Below are positions 1 to 7,929 of a DNA stretch of 9,616 nucleotides, piece after piece. The notes beneath the pieces were generated by a model. That model did no database searches. It worked only from the letters and a program-made list of their open reading frames with translations, and was not told the DNA's origin. The stretch's first letter is position 1, and each line of letters starts with the position of its first letter. Source of the DNA: CAZEDU01 sp964511185 (GTDB lineage Bacteria > Myxococcota > Myxococcia > Myxococcales > Myxococcaceae); contig CAZEDU010000161.1 in NCBI GenBank assembly GCA_964511185.1, forward strand, positions 1 through 9,616. The letters run 5' to 3'. A program made the translations under genes and the position numbers.

Positions 1-545
1 CGGCCGATCACGAAGCGGTCCTTGGCGATCTTGTCGAGCTCGCCGCCCTCGGCCATCAGGTAGAGGCTGCCGCCCTCCCCGCCCGCCTCGTCGGCGCCGG
101 CCCCTTCGTCGACGTCCATGCCGCCCATGTCTTCGTCGGCATTGATGTCGTCGGCGCGGTTGTTCTTGCCCTTGATGAGCCGCTCCAGCTCGGCGGCGGT
201 CTCGAGCACGCGCTCCTCGACCTCCCGACGAACCGGATCATCCTCGAGCTTCGCGGCGGGCCGCTCTTCCGAGAGCCTCGGGCGCGGCTCGTCACGCGCC
301 CCCTTGCTGGAAACCGGCGACAACACGGGCGGAGCAGCAGGCCTCGACCCGGTCGCGGAGCGCACGCCGTTCGACGGGCCGCGGCCGCCGTCCAAGAAAC
401 CGTTGAGGCGCGCGAACATGAACATCGCTTGGTTGATGAGTCCGTCGCGGTCGGTCCCCATCGAGGTCGCCATCTCTTCGAAGGCATCCCAAATGTGGTC
501 GGCAATCGCGACTTTGCGCGCAGGTCGGGAGCTCTGTTCCATCAT
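1..545 (-). CDS. FHA-domain protein with ribbon-helix-helix-like N-terminus (5' part, runs off window)
   Basis: The visible part is 181 complete codons plus two bases of an Arg codon. Residues 10-52 have a ribbon-helix-helix pattern: a short strand (KVAIADHI), helix 1 (WDAFEEMATSMG), then a helix starting at TDRDGLINQAMFMF. This resembles CopG/Arc-type dimeric DNA-binding domains. Residues 53-130 are a Pro/Ser/Arg-rich linker with a charged helical stretch (about 101-125), and 131-160 are acidic and Gly-rich, probably disordered. From residue 161 the sequence LYLMAEGGELDKIAKDRFVI leads into Gly-Arg, which fits the first strands of a forkhead-associated domain, a phosphothreonine-binding fold. 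The conserved Gly-Arg is the last thing visible. Two adjacent ATGs (545 and 542) are possible starts. An in-frame TAG two codons upstream rules out an earlier one, and no good Shine-Dalgarno precedes either. The role is probably regulation through a phosphorylated partner (inference). The FHA call rests on only about 20 residues. Confidence 0.75.
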   Translation of the reverse strand, partial: MMEQSSRPARKVAIADHIWDAFEEMATSMGTDRDGLINQAMFMFARLNGFLDGGRGPSNGVRSATGSRPAAPPVLSPVSSKGARDEPRPRLSEERPAAKLEDDPVRREVEERVLETAAELERLIKGKNNRADDINADEDMGGMDVDEGAGADEAGGEGGSLYLMAEGGELDKIAKDRFVIG

Positions 546-612
546 GTTCTATGAGAGCAAAACGTAAGGGGCGGGACAAAAAAAATAACAGTAAGGCGGA
601 ACGAACACCAAG
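546..612 (-). promoter_or_regulatory. AT-richer intergenic gap; weak promoter candidate for the FHA gene
   Basis: This is the gap between the second lipoprotein gene and the FHA gene, and it is visibly richer in A and T than its surroundings. On the minus strand it holds a run of eight T (585-578). A weak promoter can be read as TTGGTG (611-606), an 18-base spacer, then TATTTT (587-582), about 36 bases before the FHA start codon. The same T-run could instead be the tail of a poor terminator, since GGTG (609-606) and CGCC (598-595) could form a four-pair stem with one G-T wobble, but this stem is weak and separated from the T-run. The sequence does not decide between the two. Confidence 0.25.
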
Positions 613-2604
613 CTAGCGATAGCACCGAATCTCGCGAGATCGTTCGGTGCGCCGCACGATCGCCGGCTCGAACTCCACTAAACCATTCGCCGACGGGTAA
701 GCCACAAACGCAGACTGTAGGACCCCATCGTGCACCACCGAGCTGGGCAAAGACAACGAACAGCCGACCGAGCCTCCCTCGAAGGGGACTTGGAAGAGCA
801 CGAGCTGGTCGTCGAGCACGAAGGTGAACCGACCGTCGCGCACCACGGCCGGGTCGAGCGGTCCCATCCGAAACGCCAGCTGGGGTGACGCGGCGCTGCC
901 CACGCCAGGGGCCTCCGGCCTTCGCCAGGAGACCCCCTGGAACGCGAAGTCCTGGTTCGGGCCGATCCGCCCCATGTAACCTGTTGTCCCACCCGTCACG
1001 ACGAACGGCTGCGCGCCGGCCGCGCGGAGCTCGAACCCATTCCAACCGGCGCAGTCGGCCGGCAGCGCGGAAGCTTCGACCGTGGAGCTCGTCACCGCGG
1101 CGACGGCGATCTCGCCGCCACACGGCACGCCGTCTCTGAACAGCTGCACCGCGTCCTCCACTTGGACACGGCCCAGAAGGTCGGGCGGCGTCGGGAAGCT
1201 CGGCCCGGCCGGGGGCGAGGCCGGCTGCTGCCGCGGGCCCAGCAGGCCCTGGTAGATCACCGTGACCGTCTCGTCGCGCACCTTGCCATCGGTGAGCGCG
1301 GCGATCGTCGGTCCGCCGCCGACGCCCTCTTGCTCCGCGCCTTCGGGCGCGTCTTCGGTCGGCGGCGCTCGATAGATCGCCTCGCTGCTGCTGGGACCCG
1401 CAGGGTCGAGGTCGATGTCGCGCATCGCGGCGGCGTCGAAGAACGCGATGTCTCCATTCGACAGCGTCGCGATGCCGAGCACGGCGAGCGGGATCGGCTC
1501 GGGCTCGCCCAGCGCGACGGTGCCGCGATCGCTGGTGACGATGGCCTGCGACACCGCGGGCAGGTCGAGCAGCGCGCCCGGAGAGACGGTGAAGCCGCGC
1601 GGCAGCGCGCCGCCAAAGCGAATCGGGAGCATCGGCTGGCCGGTGATGTCGACCGCGATGGAGTTGGTGGGAACGTCGAGCGCGAGGATGCCCGCGCACG
1701 CCGCGCTCCCGCAGGCCTCTTCGTCGAGCACCGCGAAGAGGCGGTCGCCCGCCGTGACGCCCACCGCCGTCGGGTGGGTGGCGAGCGCGCGCACCGGGCC
1801 GGGAAACGCCAGCGCCGTCGTCGCCCGCGTCGCCTCGTCCACGAGCAGCGTTCGCCCTGCCCGCCCGGCCTGCGCGCGCGTGGCGACCACCAGCCGGCCA
1901 TTCGGGATGGGGAGCAAGGCCGCCACGGACTCGTCGGTGAACGTGCCGATCACCACCGCCCGCTGCTGCACCTGATCCACGGTCTGGGCGAGCAGCGCCT
2001 GAGGCGGCGGCAGAACGACCGACCAGAGCGTCGATGAGCGCCCGTCGAAGGTCGAGTAGTACAAGGTCGAGTCACCGCCCGGCGCCTTCGCCGCGCGGCC
2101 GGCGATCGTCGTCACCGACTGCGCCGTGGGCAGCCGCATCACCTCGACCAGCTGGCCCGGACCGAGCGCGCTCGCCTTGAGGGCCTCGCCCGTGGGCTCG
2201 CCGTCTCCACGCTCGGCGCCGACGATCGAGATGAGCGGCGCGCCGCTGCTCATCACGTACACGTACGGCCCGCTGACCTCGAGGCCCAGCGGGACGACCG
2301 AGCCATCCTCGTTGACGCGATCGCGGTACTCCACGTCACGCGCGAGCGCGAGCGGCCGGTCGAGCACCGGGATCGACAGCGGCTCGAGCGGGTTGGGCGC
2401 GCGAACGAAGCCGGGCACCTCGGGCGTCGTATCGAGCACGCGCAGCTCGTTCCTGTCGGCCGAGGTGACGAAGATGAGCGTTCCCACCTGCACCAAGTCG
2501 TGGGTGCCGCTGATGCGCGCGGCCGGCTCCACTTCCTGTTGCGAGCAGGCCACCAACAAGAGCGGCGCGACGATCGCGATGGCCGCGTTTCGCACCCGAG
2601 TCAT
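613..2604 (-). CDS. Lipoprotein with propeller-like repeats, second of a tandem pair (unknown function)
   Basis: I do not recognise a named family. The 663-residue product starts with a lipoprotein signal: Arg3 and Arg5, a hydrophobic core, and lipobox Leu17-Val18-Ala19-Cys20 followed by Ser21, which predicts outer-membrane retention. Residues 35-400 contain repeated strand-turn-strand units typical of beta-propellers, for example GTLIFVTSADRNELRVLD (41-58), GPYVYVMSSGAPLISIV (112-128), GRLVVATRAQ (236-245) and DRLFAVLDEEACG (287-299). Residues 404-435 are a Ser/Pro/Glu/Gly-rich linker, and about 436-663 form a further domain I cannot assign. Besides Cys20 there are six cysteines (298, 303, 495, 518, 615, 661), compatible with disulfides outside the cytoplasm. 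The start is well supported: AAGGAG at 2617-2612 lies seven bases before the ATG. The ATG overlaps the preceding stop as ATGA, so translation is probably coupled to the first lipoprotein. Function is unknown; a surface or periplasmic binding or scaffold role is a guess. Confidence 0.85.
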   Translation of the reverse strand: MTRVRNAAIAIVAPLLLVACSQQEVEPAARISGTHDLVQVGTLIFVTSADRNELRVLDTTPEVPGFVRAPNPLEPLSIPVLDRPLALARDVEYRDRVNEDGSVVPLGLEVSGPYVYVMSSGAPLISIVGAERGDGEPTGEALKASALGPGQLVEVMRLPTAQSVTTIAGRAAKAPGGDSTLYYSTFDGRSSTLWSVVLPPPQALLAQTVDQVQQRAVVIGTFTDESVAALLPIPNGRLVVATRAQAGRAGRTLLVDEATRATTALAFPGPVRALATHPTAVGVTAGDRLFAVLDEEACGSAACAGILALDVPTNSIAVDITGQPMLPIRFGGALPRGFTVSPGALLDLPAVSQAIVTSDRGTVALGEPEPIPLAVLGIATLSNGDIAFFDAAAMRDIDLDPAGPSSSEAIYRAPPTEDAPEGAEQEGVGGGPTIAALTDGKVRDETVTVIYQGLLGPRQQPASPPAGPSFPTPPDLLGRVQVEDAVQLFRDGVPCGGEIAVAAVTSSTVEASALPADCAGWNGFELRAAGAQPFVVTGGTTGYMGRIGPNQDFAFQGVSWRRPEAPGVGSAASPQLAFRMGPLDPAVVRDGRFTFVLDDQLVLFQVPFEGGSVGCSLSLPSSVVHDGVLQSAFVAYPSANGLVEFEPAIVRRTERSREIRCYR

Positions 2605-4004
2605 GGCTCGACTCCTTCACACGACGGATCCTCCGCCTTCACCAGGCAGGTCTGCGGGCGGCCGAGGTGCGCCACCACGCGCGCGGTCTGCGGGCGGGAC
2701 AGGTCGGGGATGTCCACCACCGCCACGCGGCCATCGCCGAAGTTGCTCACGTACATGCGGGCGGCGGGGGTGCCCGCGTTGTCGCGCAGATCCACGGCGA
2801 GGTCGAACGGCTGAGCGCCCACCCCGTTGATCTGCGCGGCCAGGTTTCCGGTGTCGTCGTCGTAGAGCGTCACCACGCCCGCGGTCGACGAGGTGATCGC
2901 CACCAGGTTGCCCTGGCCAGGCCGCGCGATGAGCTTCAACGCGTTCGACCCTTCCGGCAGCGGCACGCTGCGGACCACCGAGAGCTGCGGCGCCTCGGTC
3001 GTGCTCCCGCCGAGGGAGATCACCAGCAAGGTGTCGGGGAACCGGCCGATGACGTACAGCCGCGACTCGTCGGGAGAGAGCGCGACGCCGCGCGCCTCGC
3101 GCACGTGGAAGAGCGCCTCCAACGTGGGATCCAGCACGCGGCCGTCGTTCACGTCGATGAGACGCACCAGCGATCCGAACGGATCTCGAAAGCGCCCGGA
3201 CACGAAAGCGTACCGCCGGCCGATCACCACGCCGTGGGTGGCGCCGCCACCCAGCTCGATGAAGCTCGCCGGCGTGACCTCGGGGCTCGCGGCGTCCACC
3301 CGCACGACGAACGTGTGGGGGTCTTTCCTGCTGCGCGGCGGCGAGTCGGCCGACACCATGTGCGTCACGTACACCGCGCCTTGGCTCGAAACCGCGACCC
3401 CAATGGGCTGGGGCGCACGCGGCAAGCCCGACCGGTTCTTGCTGCCGTCCTCGTTCTCCTTCTGGAGCGCGCTGAGCGAAGGGGAGCTCTCGATGCAGTT
3501 GCGAGCGTCGTCCGCCGCTCCGAACGCGCAGCTCAAGGCGGCCCCTTGCACGTCGATGGGCTGGAGCCGATCTCCCTCCGCGCGGGAGGGAACGAACAGC
3601 CGCCGCACCGTGGGGGCGACGCCGGCGTCGGCGCTCCCGACCGGCAGCAGCGCCGACGCCATCTGCCCCGCGAAGCTCTGGACGTAGCGGACGGACGACT
3701 CGGTCTGCTGCAGGTCCTCGAGCTGCGTGGGCCCTTGCGTGACGGCCGCGGGGAAGGCGGGCAGCCCCACCTGGCTCAGGTCGATCGCGTTCACGTACCC
3801 ATAGTCGTAGCGCTTGTCGAAGTTGGAGCTCGCGACGTACAGGTACCCTTCCGCGCTGCCGCCCGGCTCTCCCGCGGCGACCGCGTCCAGGTGCTCGATG
3901 CCGGTCGGGAAGTAGAACCGCTCGATCGGCGGCGGCCGCCCCTGCGTCTGCGGCCCGCAGCCCACCAAGATCATCAACGAGAAGAGCCCGGCTATTTTTC
4001 GCAT
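2601..4004 (-). CDS. Beta-propeller lipoprotein, first of a tandem pair (unknown function)
   Basis: The 467-residue product has a short signal peptide with Arg2-Lys3, a hydrophobic core and lipobox Leu13-Val14-Gly15-Cys16. Gly17 follows, so there is no Asp retention signal and outer-membrane placement is likely. The mature part shows about seven strand-rich units resembling YVTN/NHL-type propeller blades: GYLYVASSN (53-61), RRLFVPSRAE (135-143), AVYVTHMVSA (210-219), YAFVSGRFRD...VRLIDV (265-285), RLYVIGRFPDTLLVISL (315-331), LVAITSS...VVTLYDDDTG (367-387) and RMYVSNFGDGRVAVVDI (416-432). Seven units suggest one seven-bladed propeller, but this count is by eye. Residues 153-205 look like an insertion carrying Cys159 and Cys170. 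A second pair, Cys453 and Cys462, lies at the C-terminus. I see no catalytic motif. The start ATG shares one base with the glyS stop (TGATG), with a weak GAGG four bases upstream, so expression probably depends on glyS translation. The longer open frame upstream is a glyS shadow. Confidence 0.87.
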   Translation of the reverse strand: MRKIAGLFSLMILVGCGPQTQGRPPPIERFYFPTGIEHLDAVAAGEPGGSAEGYLYVASSNFDKRYDYGYVNAIDLSQVGLPAFPAAVTQGPTQLEDLQQTESSVRYVQSFAGQMASALLPVGSADAGVAPTVRRLFVPSRAEGDRLQPIDVQGAALSCAFGAADDARNCIESSPSLSALQKENEDGSKNRSGLPRAPQPIGVAVSSQGAVYVTHMVSADSPPRSRKDPHTFVVRVDAASPEVTPASFIELGGGATHGVVIGRRYAFVSGRFRDPFGSLVRLIDVNDGRVLDPTLEALFHVREARGVALSPDESRLYVIGRFPDTLLVISLGGSTTEAPQLSVVRSVPLPEGSNALKLIARPGQGNLVAITSSTAGVVTLYDDDTGNLAAQINGVGAQPFDLAVDLRDNAGTPAARMYVSNFGDGRVAVVDIPDLSRPQTARVVAHLGRPQTCLVKAEDPSCEGVEP

Positions 4005-6092
4005 CACGCCTCGGCCTGAATCTTCGAGAAGTCCGCCACTTGATTGAACAGCGAGCCGATCTCGGTGAGCAGCCGGATTCGGTTCTCGCGCAGGTCCTTG
4101 TCCTCGGCCATGACCATCACCTTGTCGAAGAAGGTGTCGACCGCCGGCTTGAGCGAGGTGATCTCTCGCAGCGCGCTGTCGTAGTCGTCTCGCCGCACCA
4201 GCTGCACCACGTTCTCGCGCGCCTGTTGAAAGGCCGCGTGGAGCTTCTTCTCGGGATCGTCGATGAACTTGCTCGGGTTGGGCGCGCCGGCCGCGACGTC
4301 CTTCCCCTGCTTCTCGACGATGTTCGCCACCCGCTTGAACGCCACGGCCAGCGGCTCGAAGTCGGGACGGCCGACGAGGTTGTTCAGCGCCACCAGCCGC
4401 TGCCGCGCGGTCACCAGCGAGTCGAAGCCGGCCGCGAGCACCGCGTCGACCACGTCGCCTCGGTACTCCTCGCTCCAGAGCGCGCGCAGCCGGCCGCGGA
4501 AGAAGTCGAGCACCTGCTCTCGCACCGCTGGCTCGCCGGCCTTTCGCTTGATGTCGGCCACCTTCGGCGCGAGCAGCGCGAGCGCCTCGTCGATCGCCGC
4601 GGAGAGCGAGTAGCGGTACCCGCGCGCGAGCGTGACGTGGATGATCGCCAAGCACGCGCGCCGCAGCGCGAAGGGGTCCGCCGCGCCGGTGGGGACCTTG
4701 CCGATCGCGAAGATCCCGCACAGCGAATCGAGGCGGTCGGCGATCCCGACGAGCGCGCCCGCGTCTTGCGACGGCAGCGCGTCGCCCTGCCCGCGCGGCA
4801 GGTAGTGCTCGTAGATCGCCAGCGCCACCTCGGGCGGCTCTCCGCTCGCCTTCGCGTACTCCCGGCCCATCACGCCCTGTAACTCCGGAAACTCGCCCAC
4901 CATCCCGGTGACCAGATCGGCCTTGGCGAGCAAGGCCGACCGCTCCACGACCGCCGGATCTCCCTTGCCGGTCGCCTTGGCCAGGTAGAGCGCGAGCGTC
5001 TTGAAGCGCTGAATCTTCTCGGCGTACGTCCCCAGCTTGCCCTGCCACACGACGCGCTCGAGCTTCTCGACGCGGGTCGACAGCGGCGAGCGTCGATCTT
5101 CGTCGAAGAAGAAACGGCCGTCCGACAGCCGCGAGCGCAGCACGCGCTCGTAGCCGCGCACCGAGAGCTTCACGTCGCGCACCGGGGTGTTCGACACCGC
5201 GATGAACTTCGGCAACAGCCTGCCGTGCGCGTCGGTGAGCGAGAAGTACCGCTGGTGGCTCTTCATCTCCTGAATGAGCACCTCGGGCGGCAGATCCAGG
5301 TGTCGCTCCTCGAAGGTGCCGACCACCGGGTTCGGCAGCTCGACCAGATTGACGACCTGATCGATCAGCGCTTCGTCCTTCAAGAGCTGCCCACCCGCCT
5401 GCCGCGCCGCCGCCTCCACGCGCTCGACCAACAGCCTTCGGCGCTTGCCGATGTCGGCGACGACGTTCGCCTTCTCGAGCGCGGCCTCGTAGTCCGCCGG
5501 AGACTTGAGCTCGATGGGCCCGGGGCTCAGGAACCGGTGGCCGTAGGTCACCCGCCCGCTCTTCACGTCGCCCAGCACGACGGGGATCACCTCTTCGCCG
5601 AGCAGCGCGACGATCCAGTGAACGGGCCGCGCGAAGGCCAGCTCGACGTCGCCCCACCGCATCGACTTCTTGAAGTGGATGCCGTGCACCGCGGCGCTCA
5701 GCACCTCGGCGAGCAGCTCTCCCGCCGCGCGCCCCTTCTCCTCGACCTTGGCGCCCAGGTACTCGCCCTTGGGCGTCTTCACCTTGAGCAGCGCCTCCAC
5801 CGGAACCTTGTGGCTCTCGGCGAACTTCTCCGCCGCCTTGGTCGGCTTGCCGGCCGCGTCGAACGCCGCCTTCACCGAAGGGCCGAGCACCTCGCGCACG
5901 ATGTCCTGACTGCGCTCCTCGACCTGCCGGACCACCACCGCCAGACGCCGCGGGGTCCCGAACGTGCGCACCTCGCCCAAGGTGAGCCGCGCGTCCTTCG
6001 CGCGCTCGGTGATGACCCGCTGGAGATCCTCCAACGCGGGGCCGATGAACGAAGCCGGAATCTCTTCGGCCCCGACCTCCAGGAGCAGATCC

Positions 6093-6100
<8 letters not shown>
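4004..6100 (-). CDS. glyS: Glycine--tRNA ligase beta subunit
   Basis: This is the 698-residue beta subunit of bacterial alpha2beta2 glycyl-tRNA synthetase, which charges tRNA-Gly in the cytoplasm. The alpha subunit carries the aminoacylation core, while beta supplies tRNA binding. Family landmarks are present along the whole length: LLLEVGAEEIPASFI (5-19), FGTPRRLAVVV (47-57), SMRWGDVELAFARPVHWIVA (146-165), EMKSHQRYFSL (278-288), GRFFFDEDRRSPL (328-340), the HD-like region ADLVTGMVGEFPELQGVMG (394-412), and IADRLDSLCGIFAIG...DPFALRRA (453-482). A DALR-type anticodon-binding region follows at about 580-690 (KFIDDPEKKL, VMVMAEDKDLRENR). Length matches the family, E. coli GlyS being about 690. 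Translation starts at GTG 6100, eight bases inside the end of glyQ, with GGAGGAGG six bases upstream. This coupling should help keep the subunits equimolar. The stop shares a base with the next gene's ATG. Identification is secure. Confidence 0.98.
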
Positions 6101-7067
<967 letters not shown>

Positions 7068-7074
7068 GGCTTTT

Positions 7075-7079
7075 TCCTT
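7075..7079 (-). promoter_or_regulatory. Ribosome binding site of glyQ
   Basis: AAGGA on the minus strand sits seven bases before ATG 7067. It fixes the glyQ start at this ATG rather than at the in-frame TTG 54 bases further upstream. Confidence 0.8.
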
Positions 7080-7092
7080 AGCGGGGTCGCGG

Positions 7093-7121
7093 ACCTTAGG
7101 AATGGGTCCCGGCACCGTCAA
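7093..7121 (-). promoter_or_regulatory. Candidate sigma-70-type promoter for the glyQS operon
   Basis: In the 67-base gap upstream of glyQ the minus strand reads TTGACG (7121-7116, five of six matches to the -35 consensus), a 17-base spacer, then TAAGGT (7098-7093, three of six matches to the -10 consensus). Transcription would start near 7086, leaving a leader of about 20 bases that includes the AAGGA site. A perfect five-base inverted repeat (GGACC at 7109-7105, GGTCC at 7095-7091, 9-base loop) overlaps the spacer and -10 element and could be an operator or a small hairpin. The leader is too short for a T-box. The weak -10 keeps this tentative. Confidence 0.4.
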
Positions 7122-7134
7122 GGAGCGAAGTGGG

Positions 7135-7614
7135 CTATCGCCGCCCGCGCTTTTGGTAGGTGCCCATGAGCTCGGCCTGGGCGAGCACGTGCCCCTTCAT
7201 CGCGGCCATCAGCTGCGCGCTGGTCGGCTGCTTCAGGTCGGGCAACACGCCGTCGAGCGCGAACAGCTTGAAGAAATAGCGGTGTCGGCCAACCGGTGGG
7301 CACGGCCCGCCCCAGCCCGTTCGGCTCCAGTCGTTGGAGCCCTCCAACGCGCCCGCGGGCAAGGCGCTGGGAGCGACGGCTTCGTCGAGCGACGTCGTGT
7401 CGGGCGGCAGGTTGTAGAGCACCCAGTGCACCCAAGTTCTTTGGGGTGCGTTCGGATCCGGCGCGTCGGGATCATCGACGATGAGCGCGAGCGACTTGGC
7501 CTGCGTCGGCACGCCGGACCACGCGAGCGCCGGAGACCTGTCCTCCCCTTCGCAGGTGTATGCCGAGGGAATCTCTTCTTCGTGGCGAAAAGCAGACGAC
7601 GTGAGCTTGAGCAT
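7135..7614 (-). CDS. YbhB/YbcL-family PEBP (Raf kinase inhibitor-like) protein
   Basis: The 159-residue product belongs to the phosphatidylethanolamine-binding protein family, small single-domain proteins with an anion-binding pocket. In bacteria their ligand and role are mostly undefined. Family motifs are clear: DDPDAP (47-52), TWVHWVLYNLP (60-70) containing the pocket His63, and GWGGPCPPVGRHRYFFKLFA (100-119) containing His111. N-terminal SSAFRHEEEIPSAYTCEGED and SPALAWSGVP also match YbhB. Length fits the family (E. coli YbhB is about 158). No signal peptide is seen, so the protein is probably cytoplasmic. GGAGGT at 7625-7620 lies five bases before the ATG, giving a confident start. It stands alone: 92 bases separate it from the small gene upstream and 67 from glyQ, which has its own candidate promoter, so a link to glycyl-tRNA synthesis is not implied. 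Confidence 0.93.
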   Translation of the reverse strand: MLKLTSSAFRHEEEIPSAYTCEGEDRSPALAWSGVPTQAKSLALIVDDPDAPDPNAPQRTWVHWVLYNLPPDTTSLDEAVAPSALPAGALEGSNDWSRTGWGGPCPPVGRHRYFFKLFALDGVLPDLKQPTSAQLMAAMKGHVLAQAELMGTYQKRGRR

Positions 7615-7706
7615 GGCTCACCTCCCGAGGCCGGCCTATCGCGGCGGGCGCGGCGCGGGCAATCCGTCCGCGGGGGAGCCGTTCAGTCGCTACCAGTCTG
7701 GCCGCC
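7615..7706 (-). other. Intergenic gap between the small membrane gene and the PEBP gene
   Basis: These 92 very GC-rich bases hold the PEBP ribosome binding site (7625-7620). I see no convincing promoter and no hairpin with more than about four pairs. The PEBP gene may be read from the promoter of the upstream small gene. Confidence 0.3.
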
Positions 7707-7796
7707 TCAGTGCGGCGGGTACTGCTTCTTGTGGTCTTTCATCAGCAGGTAGAGCGTCCCCGCGAAGATCGCGACGAACGAAATGAAGGTGAACAT
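7707..7796 (-). CDS. Small single-span membrane protein, 29 residues (unknown function)
   Basis: A 29-codon open frame runs from ATG 7796 to TGA 7707. It begins MFTFISFVAIFAGTLYLLM, an uninterrupted hydrophobic stretch long enough for one membrane helix (about residues 2-19), and ends in a basic tail with KDHKKQY and a terminal Pro-Pro-His. The lysines would place the C-terminus in the cytoplasm by the positive-inside rule. Support for translation comes from AGGAG six bases before the ATG, an uncharged hydrophobic segment followed by a sharply polar tail, and a position in an otherwise geneless gap. It has the design of small regulatory or subunit-like peptides such as KdpF or CydX, but I see no specific similarity to either. 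No partner is evident nearby. It could be a chance frame, but the ribosome site makes a real gene more likely. Confidence 0.65.
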   Translation of the reverse strand: MFTFISFVAIFAGTLYLLMKDHKKQYPPH

Positions 7797-7802
7797 GGCC
7801 GG

Positions 7803-7807
7803 CTCCT
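7803..7807 (-). promoter_or_regulatory. Ribosome binding site of the 29-codon gene
   Basis: AGGAG on the minus strand lies six bases before ATG 7796. It is the main evidence that this very short frame is translated. Confidence 0.6.
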
Positions 7808-7861
7808 GGTTCCCCTGATGTCGAACCGACGTTGCAAGGGCCGAACCCTCGCGACAAGGCG

Positions 7862-7906
7862 TTGAAGCGACGGGGGGGCGCTTCAAGAGTGGAGCGTCGC
7901 CGCTCC
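7862..7906 (-). terminator. Two tandem hairpins downstream of the CPBP gene, possible terminator
   Basis: Read along the transcript, the first hairpin is GGAGCG, loop GCGA, CGCTCC (7906-7891): six G/C-rich pairs closed by a GNRA-type tetraloop. Four bases later comes TTGAAGCG, a nine-base loop containing seven C, then CGCTTCAA (7886-7862): eight perfect pairs. Both lie 24-68 bases after the CPBP stop codon and before the small membrane gene. No T-run follows, so this is not a canonical intrinsic terminator. U-tract-less termination, RNA 3'-end protection or protein binding are alternatives. Confidence 0.45.
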
Positions 7907-7929
7907 GACCGGTCTGGACAACGCAGGTC

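Noticed and set aside
56..567. Alternative open frames over the FHA gene (minus 56-505, plus 118-567)
   Set aside because: Composition is Arg/Ser/Pro-rich nonsense, whereas the third frame gives an RHH-like domain leading into FHA strands.
578..585. Eight-T run as a canonical intrinsic terminator after the second lipoprotein
   Set aside because: Only a four-pair stem with a wobble precedes it, separated from the T-run by several bases; kept only as an alternative reading of the gap.
542..1699. A 385-codon minus-strand open frame within the second lipoprotein region
   Set aside because: Out of frame with the lipoprotein, Arg-rich, no recognisable domains.
2667..4019. A 450-codon plus-strand open frame antisense to the first lipoprotein
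   Set aside because: Arg/His/Val-rich composition typical of the mirror frame of a GC-rich gene, no ribosome site of note, and the opposite strand carries a clear lipoprotein.
2601..5657. A 1018-codon minus-strand open frame
   Set aside because: Its first half is the out-of-frame shadow of glyS, rich in Arg/Ala/Gly; only the part from ATG 4004 is a credible protein with a signal peptide.
7068..7121. TTG 7121 as an earlier glyQ start
   Set aside because: It adds 18 residues absent from homologues, lacks a ribosome site, and overlaps the candidate promoter; ATG 7067 has AAGGA at good spacing.
7068..7134. T-box riboswitch upstream of glyQS
   Set aside because: The gap is only 67 bases, and there is no room for the stem I and antiterminator elements.
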